18,394 bases of DNA from Anaerolineales bacterium UBA6131. GTDB taxonomy: Bacteria; Chloroflexota; Anaerolineae; UBA2200. The notes below the pieces were generated by a model. It did not search any database. It was not told where the DNA came from and was given only the letters and a program-made list of their open reading frames with translations. The translations under genes were made by a program, and so were the position numbers. The stretch's first letter is position 1; each line of letters opens with the position of its first letter. The stretch spans positions 1 through 18,394 of the forward strand of contig DIVN01000153.1 in assembly GCA_002435875.1 (NCBI GenBank). The letters run 5' to 3'. This document shows, in pieces, positions 1 through 6,926 of this stretch.

Positions 1-205
1 CGAAGCAGATTATAGCCATGCCGGGGAGAGATGTCAATAGCCATAATAATTGGTAGAGACTCACCCACGCCCAGATGTCCAGCCCCAAAAAGAAAATCAC
101 CAGCAGCATCGTCAGAATGATCACCGGGGCGGCATAGCGCGCCCCAGGGCGATCAGCGCTTGCTAATCCACTCAGTAAGCCCCCTTGCCGCGCAGCATTA
201 CCCAC
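1..205 (-). CDS. Membrane protein, N-terminal fragment (cut by window edge)
   Basis: An open frame runs from about 205 down to base 1 with no stop and leaves the window. After a short polar stretch (residues L-A-S-A-D-R-P-G-A-R-Y) it reads into a hydrophobic run beginning A-A-P-V-I-I-L-T-M-L-L-V-I-F-F-L, followed by a second apolar part rich in Leu and Trp. That looks like one or two membrane segments at the N-terminus of a polytopic protein. The start is unclear. A GTG at 205-203 lies inside the end of the sugar transferase gene, and a later GTG precedes the hydrophobic run. Being directly downstream of a sugar-phosphate transferase, an O-antigen ligase/polymerase or flippase would fit, but no family motif is visible in the roughly 65 residues available. 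Function not assigned. Confidence 0.45.
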   Translation of the reverse strand, partial: MGNAARQGGLLSGLASADRPGARYAAPVIILTMLLVIFFLGLDIWAWVSLYQLLWLLTSLPGMAIICF

Positions 206-900
206 ACCGTCTTGAGAATGATCTGGATATCCAGCAGCAGCGAAAAATGGCGCACGTAGTAGATATCATCTTCGGTGTTGAGGTGCATCGGCTTGTCACT
301 GCGCCCGTTCACCTGCCACCAGCCAGTGATGCCCTGCGGCACGGCAAAGCGCACCCGCTGCCACGGCTCATACTGCTCCACCAACACCGGCAGTTCGGGC
401 CGTGGGCCTACCACGCTCATATCGCCCTTGAGTACGTTGAAGAACTGCGGCAGCTCATCCAGACTGGTGCGGCGCAGCCACTTGCCTACTCGAGAGATAC
501 GCTTGTCATTCGCGGGCTTGAACACCGGAAGGTTTCCACGGGTGTCGTTGCCTCCGGTCGTGCGGGACCCGTTGATATACTGCGTCGCGAACTTGCGGTG
601 CACTTCCTGATCGGCGTCGACATACATGGAGCGAAACTTCAGCATCACGAACTCCCTGCCCCAGCGCCCCGTCCTGACTTGCTTGAACACGGCTGGGCCA
701 GGGGAGTCTAATCGAATCGCCAAAGCGATGAGGGCCATCAGCGGCGCCAGCAGGGTCAACAGTAGCACCGATCCCAAGACGTCTATGGTGCGCTTGGCTG
801 CAGAATATAGCACGTCCCGCGGCTCGGCCAGATTGCGCCCGCAGATTCCTTCGACTCCTACGGTCGACCATGCCCGAGGTTGGGTCCTGGCTTCGATCAC
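172..900 (-). CDS. Sugar transferase (polyprenyl-phosphate sugar-1-phosphate transferase)
   Basis: Bacterial sugar transferase family (Pfam PF02397), a monotopic phosphoglycosyl transferase that moves a sugar-1-phosphate from a UDP-sugar to undecaprenyl phosphate to start exopolysaccharide or O-antigen assembly. Seen in order: the motif K-R-T-I-D-V-L-G-S leading into one hydrophobic segment (the re-entrant anchor); D-S-P-G-P; the basic loop L-K-F-R-S-M; the T-S-L-D-E-L-P-Q block with the family's catalytic Asp-Glu pair; V-V-G-P-R-P-E; and G-I-T-G-W-W-Q-V-N-G-R-S. About 242 residues, so this is the short catalytic core without the four-helix CoA-binding-like N-terminal half of WbaP-type enzymes. 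I chose the GTG at 900 because GGAGGG stands 6 bases upstream (912-907). The first ATG (933) has no ribosome site, and an in-frame TAG lies just beyond it. The sugar is unknown. It overlaps or abuts a downstream membrane protein. Confidence 0.9.
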   Translation of the reverse strand: MIEARTQPRAWSTVGVEGICGRNLAEPRDVLYSAAKRTIDVLGSVLLLTLLAPLMALIALAIRLDSPGPAVFKQVRTGRWGREFVMLKFRSMYVDADQEVHRKFATQYINGSRTTGGNDTRGNLPVFKPANDKRISRVGKWLRRTSLDELPQFFNVLKGDMSVVGPRPELPVLVEQYEPWQRVRFAVPQGITGWWQVNGRSDKPMHLNTEDDIYYVRHFSLLLDIQIILKTVWVMLRGKGAY

Positions 901-928
901 TTCGTACCCTCCGCGCAGCAGATGCCAC

Positions 929-958
929 TGCATACTTAAGAGAGAATACTACTGACAA
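929..958 (-). promoter_or_regulatory. Possible promoter for the sugar transferase gene
   Basis: On the minus strand, TTGTCA (958-953) is followed after 18 bases by TATGCA (934-929). The -35 is a five-of-six match to consensus; the -10 is weak. If used, transcription would start near 922, inside the ATG-extended version of the sugar transferase. That would fit the GTG start at 900 with its GGAGGG site. It lies in the roughly 130-base gap after the ThiF-like gene. Pattern match only. Confidence 0.3.
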
Positions 959-1063
959 GTGAACGGAGCATGAAAGGGAATTGCGACGTAGATGAATCTT
1001 TCGTCATCTGCAGAAGCCGTACATCGCTCCTGGTGCCGAGCCGGCCCAAGCCGCAGCGCAGTC

Positions 1064-1915
1064 CTAGACCTCGAGGATGTCCACCGTGCCCGTCTCCCCA
1101 TCGATCAAGAACATGCGCCTCTGCAGAGGCTGCCCTCTCCCGGTCAGTACCTTGACCACTTCTTGCACCTGCAGGGCAGCTACGAGCATTGGCGTGCTCG
1201 CTGGATTGCCCCACTGCGTCTCCACCCCGTGCTCGGGGACCGTCCGGTCGCCGTATAGAGCGATCAAACCGGGATCGCCAGGAAAGATCGTTAACACTTG
1301 GCCCACAAACCCCGCGATAGCCCCGTGTATAAGAGGAACATGAAGCTCTTGAGCTGCCAGCTGCAGCTGGAGGCGGGCGGGCAGAGAATCTAGCGCGTCG
1401 ACAAGCACCTGCGAACCAGCCAACGCCTCGCACATACTCTTGCTATCCTGCAAGTAGCGAGGCACCTCTCTGGTCTGCACCGCACTGTTGATTTCTGCAA
1501 CTGCCTCGCAGGCAACCTCAGCCTTGAGTCGGCCCAGCGTCCTCTCGTTGCAGAAGGCCTGCCGATTGAGGTTGCTCTCCACAAAGGCATCGCCGTCTGC
1601 GATGATCAACTGCCCAACTCCCATGCGAGCCAAGCCATCGATCACCCAGCCTCCCAGGCCGCCTGCACCAACTACGCCGACTGTAGCCTGCCGCAGTCTC
1701 AGTTGGCCTTCCAGACCGATAGTCCCAAGATTCCGCTGGTAGCGTTCAGGGACCACGCGCTGCTGCAGGGCTGCCAACTCGGCCTCATGACGAGTGAGCC
1801 CGAACTCCGCCGCGACCGTTGCCAGGTTGGCCAATGAAATGATCCGCTCCCCTTCGTTGCTCCCCGCCACCCTTTGCTCCGCGACTGACGCAAGGCGTCG
1901 CGCAAGGTTGTTCAC
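1064..1915 (-). CDS. HesA/MoeB/ThiF-family adenylyltransferase
   Basis: E1-like ATP-dependent adenylyltransferase that activates the C-terminus of a ubiquitin-fold sulfur carrier (ThiS/MoaD-like) in this superfamily. Numbered from the GTG at 1915 (283 aa): E-R-Y-Q-R-N at 57-62, the nucleotide-binding glycine loop G-A-G-G-L-G-G at 83-89, Asp107/Asp109, S-N-L-N-R-Q at 114-119 with the catalytic-type Arg118, Lys131, and D-A-L-D at 173-176. The two C-x-x-C zinc pairs of MoeB and ThiF are absent; the only cysteines are 122, 136 and 162. The open frame continues upstream into the butyrate kinase gene, but that part reads as nonsense. GTG 1915 has an AAGGAAGG-like site 4 bases upstream. An ATG at 1987 (10 bases after butyrate kinase) is an alternative without a good site. 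No carrier-protein gene is nearby, so the substrate is unknown. Confidence 0.85.
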   Translation of the reverse strand: MNNLARRLASVAEQRVAGSNEGERIISLANLATVAAEFGLTRHEAELAALQQRVVPERYQRNLGTIGLEGQLRLRQATVGVVGAGGLGGWVIDGLARMGVGQLIIADGDAFVESNLNRQAFCNERTLGRLKAEVACEAVAEINSAVQTREVPRYLQDSKSMCEALAGSQVLVDALDSLPARLQLQLAAQELHVPLIHGAIAGFVGQVLTIFPGDPGLIALYGDRTVPEHGVETQWGNPASTPMLVAALQVQEVVKVLTGRGQPLQRRMFLIDGETGTVDILEV

Positions 1916-1997
1916 AATGCCTTCCTTTCGGGGTGCGCTGCTGCATCGCTGCACCGGGTCCGTCCAGGAAGGTTGAGAGTTGGACATCGGTATTGCA

Positions 1998-3080
1998 TCA
2001 GTACTCTTTGGCGGTCTCCTCGCCGCGCAGTACGCGAAGCACCCCCTCTGCCATGGCCAACATCTCGTCACCGCCTGGAAAGACCAACAATGGAGCCATC
2101 CACGACACCCGTGCGCGTATCCACTCGATCTGCATACTGGAGTTGGCCAGGGCGCCGGTGAGGACGATGGCATCCGGCCGGTCTTGCAGCACCGTCGCCA
2201 TCAGCCCAATCTCCTTGGCGATCTGATAGGCCATGGCCTGGTACACGAGCCTAGCGTGTTCGTCGCCCGCTGCTATGCGTTTCTCGACCTCTCGGGCATC
2301 GTTGGTGCCCAGATGTGCAAGCAGCCCACCTTGGCGAGTGAAGATACGAAACAGCTCCTCATACGTATACTTTCCAGAGAAGGCCAAGCGCAACACGTCT
2401 CCCACCGGCAGACCGCCAACCCGTTCAGGTGAGAAAGGTCCAGTACCATCCAGTGCCTGGTTCACATCGACCATCCGGCCATAAAGGTGCGCGCTAACCG
2501 AAATGCCGCCGCCAAGATGGGTCACGACGAGTCTCAACGCATTGTAAGGCTGCCCCAGCTCCTGGGCCGCGCGGTGCGCTGCACTCTTCAGGCTGAGAAC
2601 GTGCGCAAGGCTCTTGCGTTCCACACCAGGCAAGCCAGAAATCCGGGCAATAGGCTCGAATTCATCTACGCACACGGGGTCAACGATGTATGCAGGTACG
2701 CCTGCCTGCCGCGCAATCTCGTCCGCAATCAGCGCCCCAAGATTGGTCACATGGTCGCGCTCCTTGGCTGGCTGGCGAAGCTCGCCCAGCATCTGCTCAT
2801 TCACCCGGTAGGTGCCGCCCTCAAGCGGCCTAAGAATCCCGCCTCGCCCCACGATGGCGCTAAGGCTGTCCAACGCCACCTGATGAGTGGCGAGCACAGC
2901 CAATACGGCATCTCGCCGGAACTCGTACTGATCCGGGATTCGTGCAAAGCGCGCGATATCATTGTGCCTATGGGCAACCGTCTCACTGAACAGCGGTTGC
3001 TCCTCCTCAAACAGAGCCACCTTGGTCGATGTAGATCCGGGATTGATCGCAAGAATGCGCGATCTGTCAATCTGCGACAC
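1998..3080 (-). CDS. buk: Butyrate kinase
   Basis: Acetokinase-family (ASKHA fold) enzyme catalysing butyryl-phosphate + ADP = butyrate + ATP; close relatives also use branched-chain acyl phosphates. 360 residues, the usual length. Visible motifs: A-I-N-P-G-S-T-S-T-K at 11-20 (phosphate 1 loop), G-R-G-G near 78-81, T-H-L-G-G-G-I-S at 187-194 (phosphate 2 loop), G-T-G-P-F-S-P-E-R at 212-220, and L-T-G-A-L near the C-terminus (adenosine loop). The start is GTG at 3080, supported by AAGGAGG 7 bases upstream. Its usual partner, phosphotransbutyrylase (ptb), is not in the window. Neighbours are mutM upstream (97-base gap) and the ThiF-like gene downstream. Family assignment is firm; the physiological acyl group is uncertain. 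Confidence 0.93.
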   Translation of the reverse strand: MSQIDRSRILAINPGSTSTKVALFEEEQPLFSETVAHRHNDIARFARIPDQYEFRRDAVLAVLATHQVALDSLSAIVGRGGILRPLEGGTYRVNEQMLGELRQPAKERDHVTNLGALIADEIARQAGVPAYIVDPVCVDEFEPIARISGLPGVERKSLAHVLSLKSAAHRAAQELGQPYNALRLVVTHLGGGISVSAHLYGRMVDVNQALDGTGPFSPERVGGLPVGDVLRLAFSGKYTYEELFRIFTRQGGLLAHLGTNDAREVEKRIAAGDEHARLVYQAMAYQIAKEIGLMATVLQDRPDAIVLTGALANSSMQIEWIRARVSWMAPLLVFPGGDEMLAMAEGVLRVLRGEETAKEY

Positions 3081-3177
3081 GGGAACACCTCCTTGACGCC
3101 CCAGGCGAATACCAGGAACCGCTTACGCTGAGGTGAGCCGGCAATCTCTGCGGCGGATGACACCATCAGATGTAACT

Positions 3178-4008
3178 CTAGCCGCCAGCAAGGGGTTGGC
3201 ACTGTGGACAGAAGTGACTGCCCCTTCCGCCGATCACTTCACGCTGAATTGGCGTACCACATCGCACACAGGGTCGCCCCGAGCGCTGGTAGACCTGCAG
3301 GTATTCTCCATTCTGACCAGCCCGACCCATCGTATCGCGAAAACGGGCGTCACCCAAAGTGGTCCCTCGGTTGACTATCGCTTGTTGCAGCACATGTTGG
3401 ATTGACTGGTACAGGTGAGTGATCTCTTGTCCAGTGAGGGTGTTGACGCGACGCATGGGATGCAATCCTGCTTCGAACAGCACTTCATCCGTATAGATGT
3501 TGCCAAGCCCAGCCAGCACCCGCTGATCGAGTAGCAAGGGCTTGAGCGCTCCCTTGCGTCGCGACAACAGTGACGCAAGCTCCTCAACGGCAAAGCCCTT
3601 GTCCAACGGCTCGGGCCCAAGCATGGCCAGCACCTTGGTAGCATCCTCAAGCCAGTATAGGCGGCCGAATTTGCGGGTGTCAGAGAAGTCTAGTCTGCGG
3701 CCATCCGCCAGATGGAACACTGCACGGCAGTGCGGATCAATTGCATCTGCCCGGTCCACCATGCGCAACTGGCCGCTCATCCTCAGATGAATCAGAAGGA
3801 AGCTAGGTCCGCTCAGCGAAACAACAATGAACTTGCCTCGTCGGCCGACAGCAAGAACTGCCTTACCACATAGTTGTCTGCAGAAGGTAGTGGGGTCCGG
3901 GGTAGCCACACTACGTGGCCAGAGAATCTCCACCTGTGTGAAGGCAGCCGAGGTCAACTGGCTGTGCAGATCACGAGCCAGAATTTCGACCTCAGGCAGC
4001 TCGGGCAT
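3178..4008 (-). CDS. mutM: Formamidopyrimidine-DNA glycosylase (MutM/Fpg)
   Basis: Bifunctional base-excision repair enzyme that removes 8-oxoguanine and formamidopyrimidines and nicks the abasic site. The start is fixed by the obligatory N-terminus M-P-E-L-P-E-V-E: after Met removal the Pro is the Schiff-base nucleophile and the next Glu is the general acid. 276 residues. Also seen: Lys59 in R-R-G-K-F, H-L-R-M-S-G-Q-L at 74-81, D-T-R-K-F-G at 110-115, the helix-two-turn-helix G-L-G-N-I-Y-T-D-E at 167-175, and a complete C-terminal zinc finger (Cys247, 250, 267, 270) with the conserved Arg in G-R-G-S-H-F. All key residues are present. The ATG overlaps the end of the peptidase gene by 17 bases and has only a weak ribosome site, so translation is probably coupled. 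Confidence 0.96.
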   Translation of the reverse strand: MPELPEVEILARDLHSQLTSAAFTQVEILWPRSVATPDPTTFCRQLCGKAVLAVGRRGKFIVVSLSGPSFLLIHLRMSGQLRMVDRADAIDPHCRAVFHLADGRRLDFSDTRKFGRLYWLEDATKVLAMLGPEPLDKGFAVEELASLLSRRKGALKPLLLDQRVLAGLGNIYTDEVLFEAGLHPMRRVNTLTGQEITHLYQSIQHVLQQAIVNRGTTLGDARFRDTMGRAGQNGEYLQVYQRSGRPCVRCGTPIQREVIGGRGSHFCPQCQPLAGG

Positions 4009-5233
4009 GCTTCTTAACAAGCGCGTAGCCTACCAGGCCTACAGAGCTGGCGAGCCACGTCCAAGGGCAGACTGATCGGGGGCGATCTGGAGGGGCTGCA
4101 GTGGGCACTGCCTCGGAAGCCACCCGCCTTGGCATCAGCCCTAGGCTCTGACGCCACTTGGCGTCCAGCTCATCTATGCCAAAGCCGTATACCCTCATCA
4201 GCGCTTCTTCCTGACTGATGCCTTCAACGAAAACGTCTAGCAACTGTGCCATCTTGTCGTCATAGTACTTGCGCAGCAAAAAGTCGACCAAACTATAGGC
4301 TTCTCCGTAAAAGAGATCAACCTGCTCCGGGTCACCGGTATAAGCAGATAGCGATCGCACCGAAATCAGGCCATCGCTCTTGACAGCCGCCTCTAGTGCC
4401 CGCCGATTGATCGCGGGGAGCTCGCCCTCCGCATACATGGCAAGTCCTTCGTCGAGCCACCTTGGCAAGTCAACGTAGGGGTTCTCCGTAGCCAACCCAA
4501 CAACGATATGCGAAAGCTCGTGAGCGATCGTCCCCTCAACACCCTCATGGGAGCCGAGCAACAAGAGCGTCGCGTCATCTACCACGACTCCCAAGGTCAA
4601 GATGCGCTCGTCGTACGCTTCGCTCTTCCTGGGGAGTGTCAGGCTCATGTCTGACTTGGTGTTGTAGACATAGATCTCTATCGGCTGGCTGATATCCACT
4701 CCCACTTCGTCCTGCAACCTGGAAATGGCGGCGGTGGCGTAACCCAACAGGCGACCGGCCATTGTGGAGTCGGGACCATACCAGTGCAATAGAATGCTAC
4801 CCTCGGCCTCAGTCCGCCAATCGAAGCGGTCATCCGCGTACACAAAGGTCAGGGGCTCTGTCTGCAAGACCGTGCCAGCTTCATCGCGAACTCGCCATTC
4901 ATACTCGATCGGCTCGCCCACCGGTATGGTGCCTGGCTCCAATTCCCACGTGTACGTGAACGAGCTTTCGCCAGGCACAAGCTCTATCGGCACCCGCACG
5001 GTAACTCCCTCTCCCTCCCGTCGATAGTAGAGCGTCACTTCGGTCACCGGGGTCGCCATCTCCAGGGCAAGGTTATAGGTGATCGCTTCGGCGAACTCGA
5101 GCGTATGCGAATTGGAGACAATACGCATTCCACCATCCGCCACAGCGCCACCGCTGCCCATTTCGAGCAGCAAGGTAGCCACGACAAGAGTAGCGAAGCT
5201 CCGCGGCCACCCACGACACAGACAATGCCCCAC
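3992..5233 (-). CDS. Membrane-anchored peptidase-MA-like metalloprotease
   Basis: Predicted exported zinc metalloprotease of the gluzincin type (peptidase MA family, PF13485-like). From the GTG at 5233 (413 aa): a basic start and hydrophobic stretch (about 11-23) resembling a signal peptide; a beta-rich region with Ig-like character (about 35-135, with acidic and aromatic strands); the catalytic part with zinc motif H-E-L-S-H at 238-242; and W-L-D-E-G-L-A at 259-265 supplying the third ligand Glu. A Pro-rich linker precedes a short apolar segment (about 392-406) and the basic tail K-K-H-A-R, which looks like a C-terminal anchor facing the cytoplasm. I chose GTG 5233, one base after the stop of the zinc-ribbon gene, because the TTG at 5278 would overlap that gene by 44 bases. 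It overlaps the mutM start. Substrate unknown. Confidence 0.85.
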   Translation of the reverse strand: MGHCLCRGWPRSFATLVVATLLLEMGSGGAVADGGMRIVSNSHTLEFAEAITYNLALEMATPVTEVTLYYRREGEGVTVRVPIELVPGESSFTYTWELEPGTIPVGEPIEYEWRVRDEAGTVLQTEPLTFVYADDRFDWRTEAEGSILLHWYGPDSTMAGRLLGYATAAISRLQDEVGVDISQPIEIYVYNTKSDMSLTLPRKSEAYDERILTLGVVVDDATLLLLGSHEGVEGTIAHELSHIVVGLATENPYVDLPRWLDEGLAMYAEGELPAINRRALEAAVKSDGLISVRSLSAYTGDPEQVDLFYGEAYSLVDFLLRKYYDDKMAQLLDVFVEGISQEEALMRVYGFGIDELDAKWRQSLGLMPRRVASEAVPTAAPPDRPRSVCPWTWLASSVGLVGYALVKKHARAA

Positions 5234-5234
5234 C

Positions 5235-5474
5235 TTACGACAGCTCCTCGGTCGGCGTAGCACGATACTTGTCGCCAATCTCGATCAGCATCTGAGGGAT
5301 ATCATCCTCGACCGGATACTTGCGCCCGCAATCGACGCAAACCAACCACTTCTCCTTGACCACCTGTAGCTGTCCGGGATCGGCTTTGGTTGGATCCCTA
5401 CCTGGACCGCTCACGCATGCCGGGCAACGGAGGATATTTTCATCGAGCATCCACTTTGTCGACGGACCAATCAT
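5235..5474 (-). CDS. Trm112-like zinc-ribbon protein
   Basis: Small (79 aa) protein of the Trm112/UPF0434 type. Eukaryotic and archaeal Trm112 is an activating partner of methyltransferases; bacterial versions are mostly uncharacterised. Visible: L-R-C-P-A-C at about 15-20, then V-C-V-D-C-G-R-K-Y-P-V-E-D-D-I-P at about 45-60. This makes a two-knuckle C-x-x-C zinc ribbon followed by the hallmark Y-P-(I/V)-x-D-x-I-P motif. ATG at 5474 with GAGGAGG 4 bases upstream. It is the first gene of the minus-strand operon, its stop lies one base before the peptidase start, and a good promoter sits upstream. No methyltransferase gene is in the window to suggest a partner. Confidence 0.85.
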   Translation of the reverse strand: MIGPSTKWMLDENILRCPACVSGPGRDPTKADPGQLQVVKEKWLVCVDCGRKYPVEDDIPQMLIEIGDKYRATPTEELS

Positions 5475-5529
5475 GGAACCTCCTCATAAGCACTCGTTCC
5501 AGACGCACCCAGGACGAATTTGCGGAGCC

Positions 5530-5559
5530 AGTATACCGCAAACGCCCGACGGAGGCCAA
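5530..5559 (-). promoter_or_regulatory. Promoter of the Trm112-like / peptidase / mutM operon
   Basis: On the minus strand, TTGGCC (5559-5554) and TATACT (5535-5530) are separated by 18 bases. The -10 is five of six to consensus. A start near 5523 would give a leader of about 50 bases before the ATG at 5474. It is back to back with the plus-strand promoter at 5582-5610, so the two -35 boxes are about 22 bases apart and a single bound factor could influence both. Confidence 0.55.
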
Positions 5560-5581
5560 AGGTGCCGCACACCGGTACGAC

Positions 5582-5610
5582 TTGGCGCCTTCGACGGAAG
5601 GCCATATACT
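5582..5610 (+). promoter_or_regulatory. Promoter of the tandem MFS transporter genes
   Basis: TTGGCG (5582-5587), a 17-base spacer, and TATACT (5605-5610) form a near-consensus sigma-70-type promoter with an expected start near 5617. This would place the GTG at 5616 and the TTG at 5520 outside the transcribed leader, so the first transporter must start further downstream. The leader contains AGGAGG at 5641-5646 and a 15-codon open frame (5630-5677). Confidence 0.6.
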
Positions 5611-5629
5611 ACGCCGTGCACGTTCATCC

Positions 5630-5677
5630 ATGCTTCTTCCAGGAGGCCCCGACGATCTCGCCCAATACCCCACGTGA
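5630..5677 (+). other. Possible 15-codon leader open frame before MFS copy 1
   Basis: An ATG at 5630 lies about 13 bases after the predicted transcription start and opens a frame of 15 codons (M-L-L-P-G-G-P-D-D-L-A-Q-Y-P-T) ending in TGA at 5675-5677, eight bases... that is, seven bases before the TTG at 5685. It has no ribosome site of its own; AGGAGG lies inside it. It may be a chance frame. If translated, it could couple ribosomes onto the downstream TTG. It would also be the natural start of the transporter if a one-base indel separated the two frames. Confidence 0.2.
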
Positions 5678-5684
5678 GAAGGAT

Positions 5685-6884
5685 TTGCCGATAGAGCCCA
5701 TCCCTCGGTCTCCAGATGCGGCCCCTGCATCGAGCGCAGGAGGTGGCGCCATCGCCATCAGCGTCGGACACGCCGCAAACGACATGTACGTCTCGCTTCT
5801 GCCTCCCCTGTTGCCGCTGTTTGCAGCGAATCTGGGGCTCTCACATACCCAGGCAGGCATGCTTTCCCTACTGCGACAACTACCAGCCTTGTTGCAACCT
5901 GTTCTTGGTCACCTTGCCGATCGAATCGACCTGCGCTACCTGGTCATCCTGGCGCCAACGATCACAGGAATCATGACCAGCTTTCTGCATCTGTCACCGA
6001 ATTATATGGTGATGGTCTTGCTGCTGACCCTCGCCGGCCTCAGCACTTCGGCTTTCCATGCCATCGCGCCGACGCTGGCCACCAACCATGCGCAGACCGG
6101 GTCGGTGGGACGCGGGATGGCCCTCTGGGTGTTCGGCGGCGAGATGGGCTTTACCATCGGTCCTTTGCTCGTAGTAACCCTTGTGCAGCATTGGAGCATC
6201 AATAGTATGCCCGTGCTGCTGGTGCTTGGATTGGCGGCCTCGGTCTACATGGCAGTACGTCTTCGAACCGTACCACATCGCGACATGGGGATATCGAGAC
6301 CGCTACCCTGGTACCTGGCCCTCAGCCAAGTACGTTCTGTGATGCTTCCCCTGACCTATCTGACGGCAGCACGGTCTCTGGCCTTTTCGGCATTAAGCAG
6401 CTACCTTCCCATGCTGTTGAGCGAGTCCGGAGCGGGCCTGTGGCTGGGCGGCGCATCGCTGACCGTATACCAGGCCGCCGGGTCACTCGGGGTGCTTTTG
6501 GGCGGCAGCCTGAGCGATCGAGTCGGCCGCAGAGAGATCATCCTCGGTTCCATGATACTGAGTCCCCTATTTCTGTTCGCAGCCCTGGCCCTGAACGGAG
6601 TTGGGCAGTTGCTGGCGCTTGCTGCAGTCAGCCTGGTCGGCTTTACCTTTACACCGGTTGCCCTGGCAATCGTACAGGAAAGCTCTATCCAAAACCGGGC
6701 GCTCGCTACCAGCGTCTACTTGTCCCTATCATTCCTGCTGCAGGCCCTGGCGACCGCCCTGGTAGGTGCTTTGGGAGACTGGATAGGTCTGGCAAGCGCA
6801 TTTCGTATTGGCGCAGTGACTCTGTTGCTGGGGAGTCCGTTAACCTTTCTGCTGCCCAAGTCCCCAAGCCCTAACCGCTCGTGA
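5685..6884 (+). CDS. MFS transporter, fosmidomycin-resistance (Fsr)-like, copy 1
   Basis: Twelve-helix major facilitator protein resembling the Fsr group of drug/proton efflux pumps; the substrate cannot be told from sequence. Seen: the first helix with S-V-G-H-A-A-N-D-M-Y followed by L-L-P-P-L-L-P-L-F, the helix 2-3 loop L-G-H-L-A-D-R (MFS motif A variant), a polar mid-loop around L-R-T-V-P-H-R, and in the second half G-G-S-L-S-D-R-V-G-R-R (motif A again). The start is uncertain. The frame is open from 5520, but the promoter suggests transcription begins near 5617. TTG 5685 gives 399 aa, matching the 403 aa of the next gene, yet the best ribosome site (AGGAGG, 5641-5646) faces in-frame ACG (5652) and ATC (5655). 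The second copy follows after 42 bases. Confidence 0.88.
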   Translation: MPIEPIPRSPDAAPASSAGGGAIAISVGHAANDMYVSLLPPLLPLFAANLGLSHTQAGMLSLLRQLPALLQPVLGHLADRIDLRYLVILAPTITGIMTSFLHLSPNYMVMVLLLTLAGLSTSAFHAIAPTLATNHAQTGSVGRGMALWVFGGEMGFTIGPLLVVTLVQHWSINSMPVLLVLGLAASVYMAVRLRTVPHRDMGISRPLPWYLALSQVRSVMLPLTYLTAARSLAFSALSSYLPMLLSESGAGLWLGGASLTVYQAAGSLGVLLGGSLSDRVGRREIILGSMILSPLFLFAALALNGVGQLLALAAVSLVGFTFTPVALAIVQESSIQNRALATSVYLSLSFLLQALATALVGALGDWIGLASAFRIGAVTLLLGSPLTFLLPKSPSPNRS

Positions 6885-6926
6885 CCCACGCGGTCCAAGT
6901 CCGACATCTCGGCGAGGTACGCAAAC

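Noticed and set aside
506..1433. Two open frames of about 150-165 residues on the minus strand (506-958 and 936-1433)
   Set aside because: Both lie in alternative frames of the sugar transferase and ThiF-like genes and have the Arg/Ser/Ala-rich composition of shadow frames.
1916..2173. N-terminal extension of the ThiF-like frame into the butyrate kinase gene
   Set aside because: This part overlaps a well-supported kinase gene in another frame and reads as Trp-, Cys- and Arg-rich nonsense. A GTG with a ribosome site at 1915 gives a normal start.
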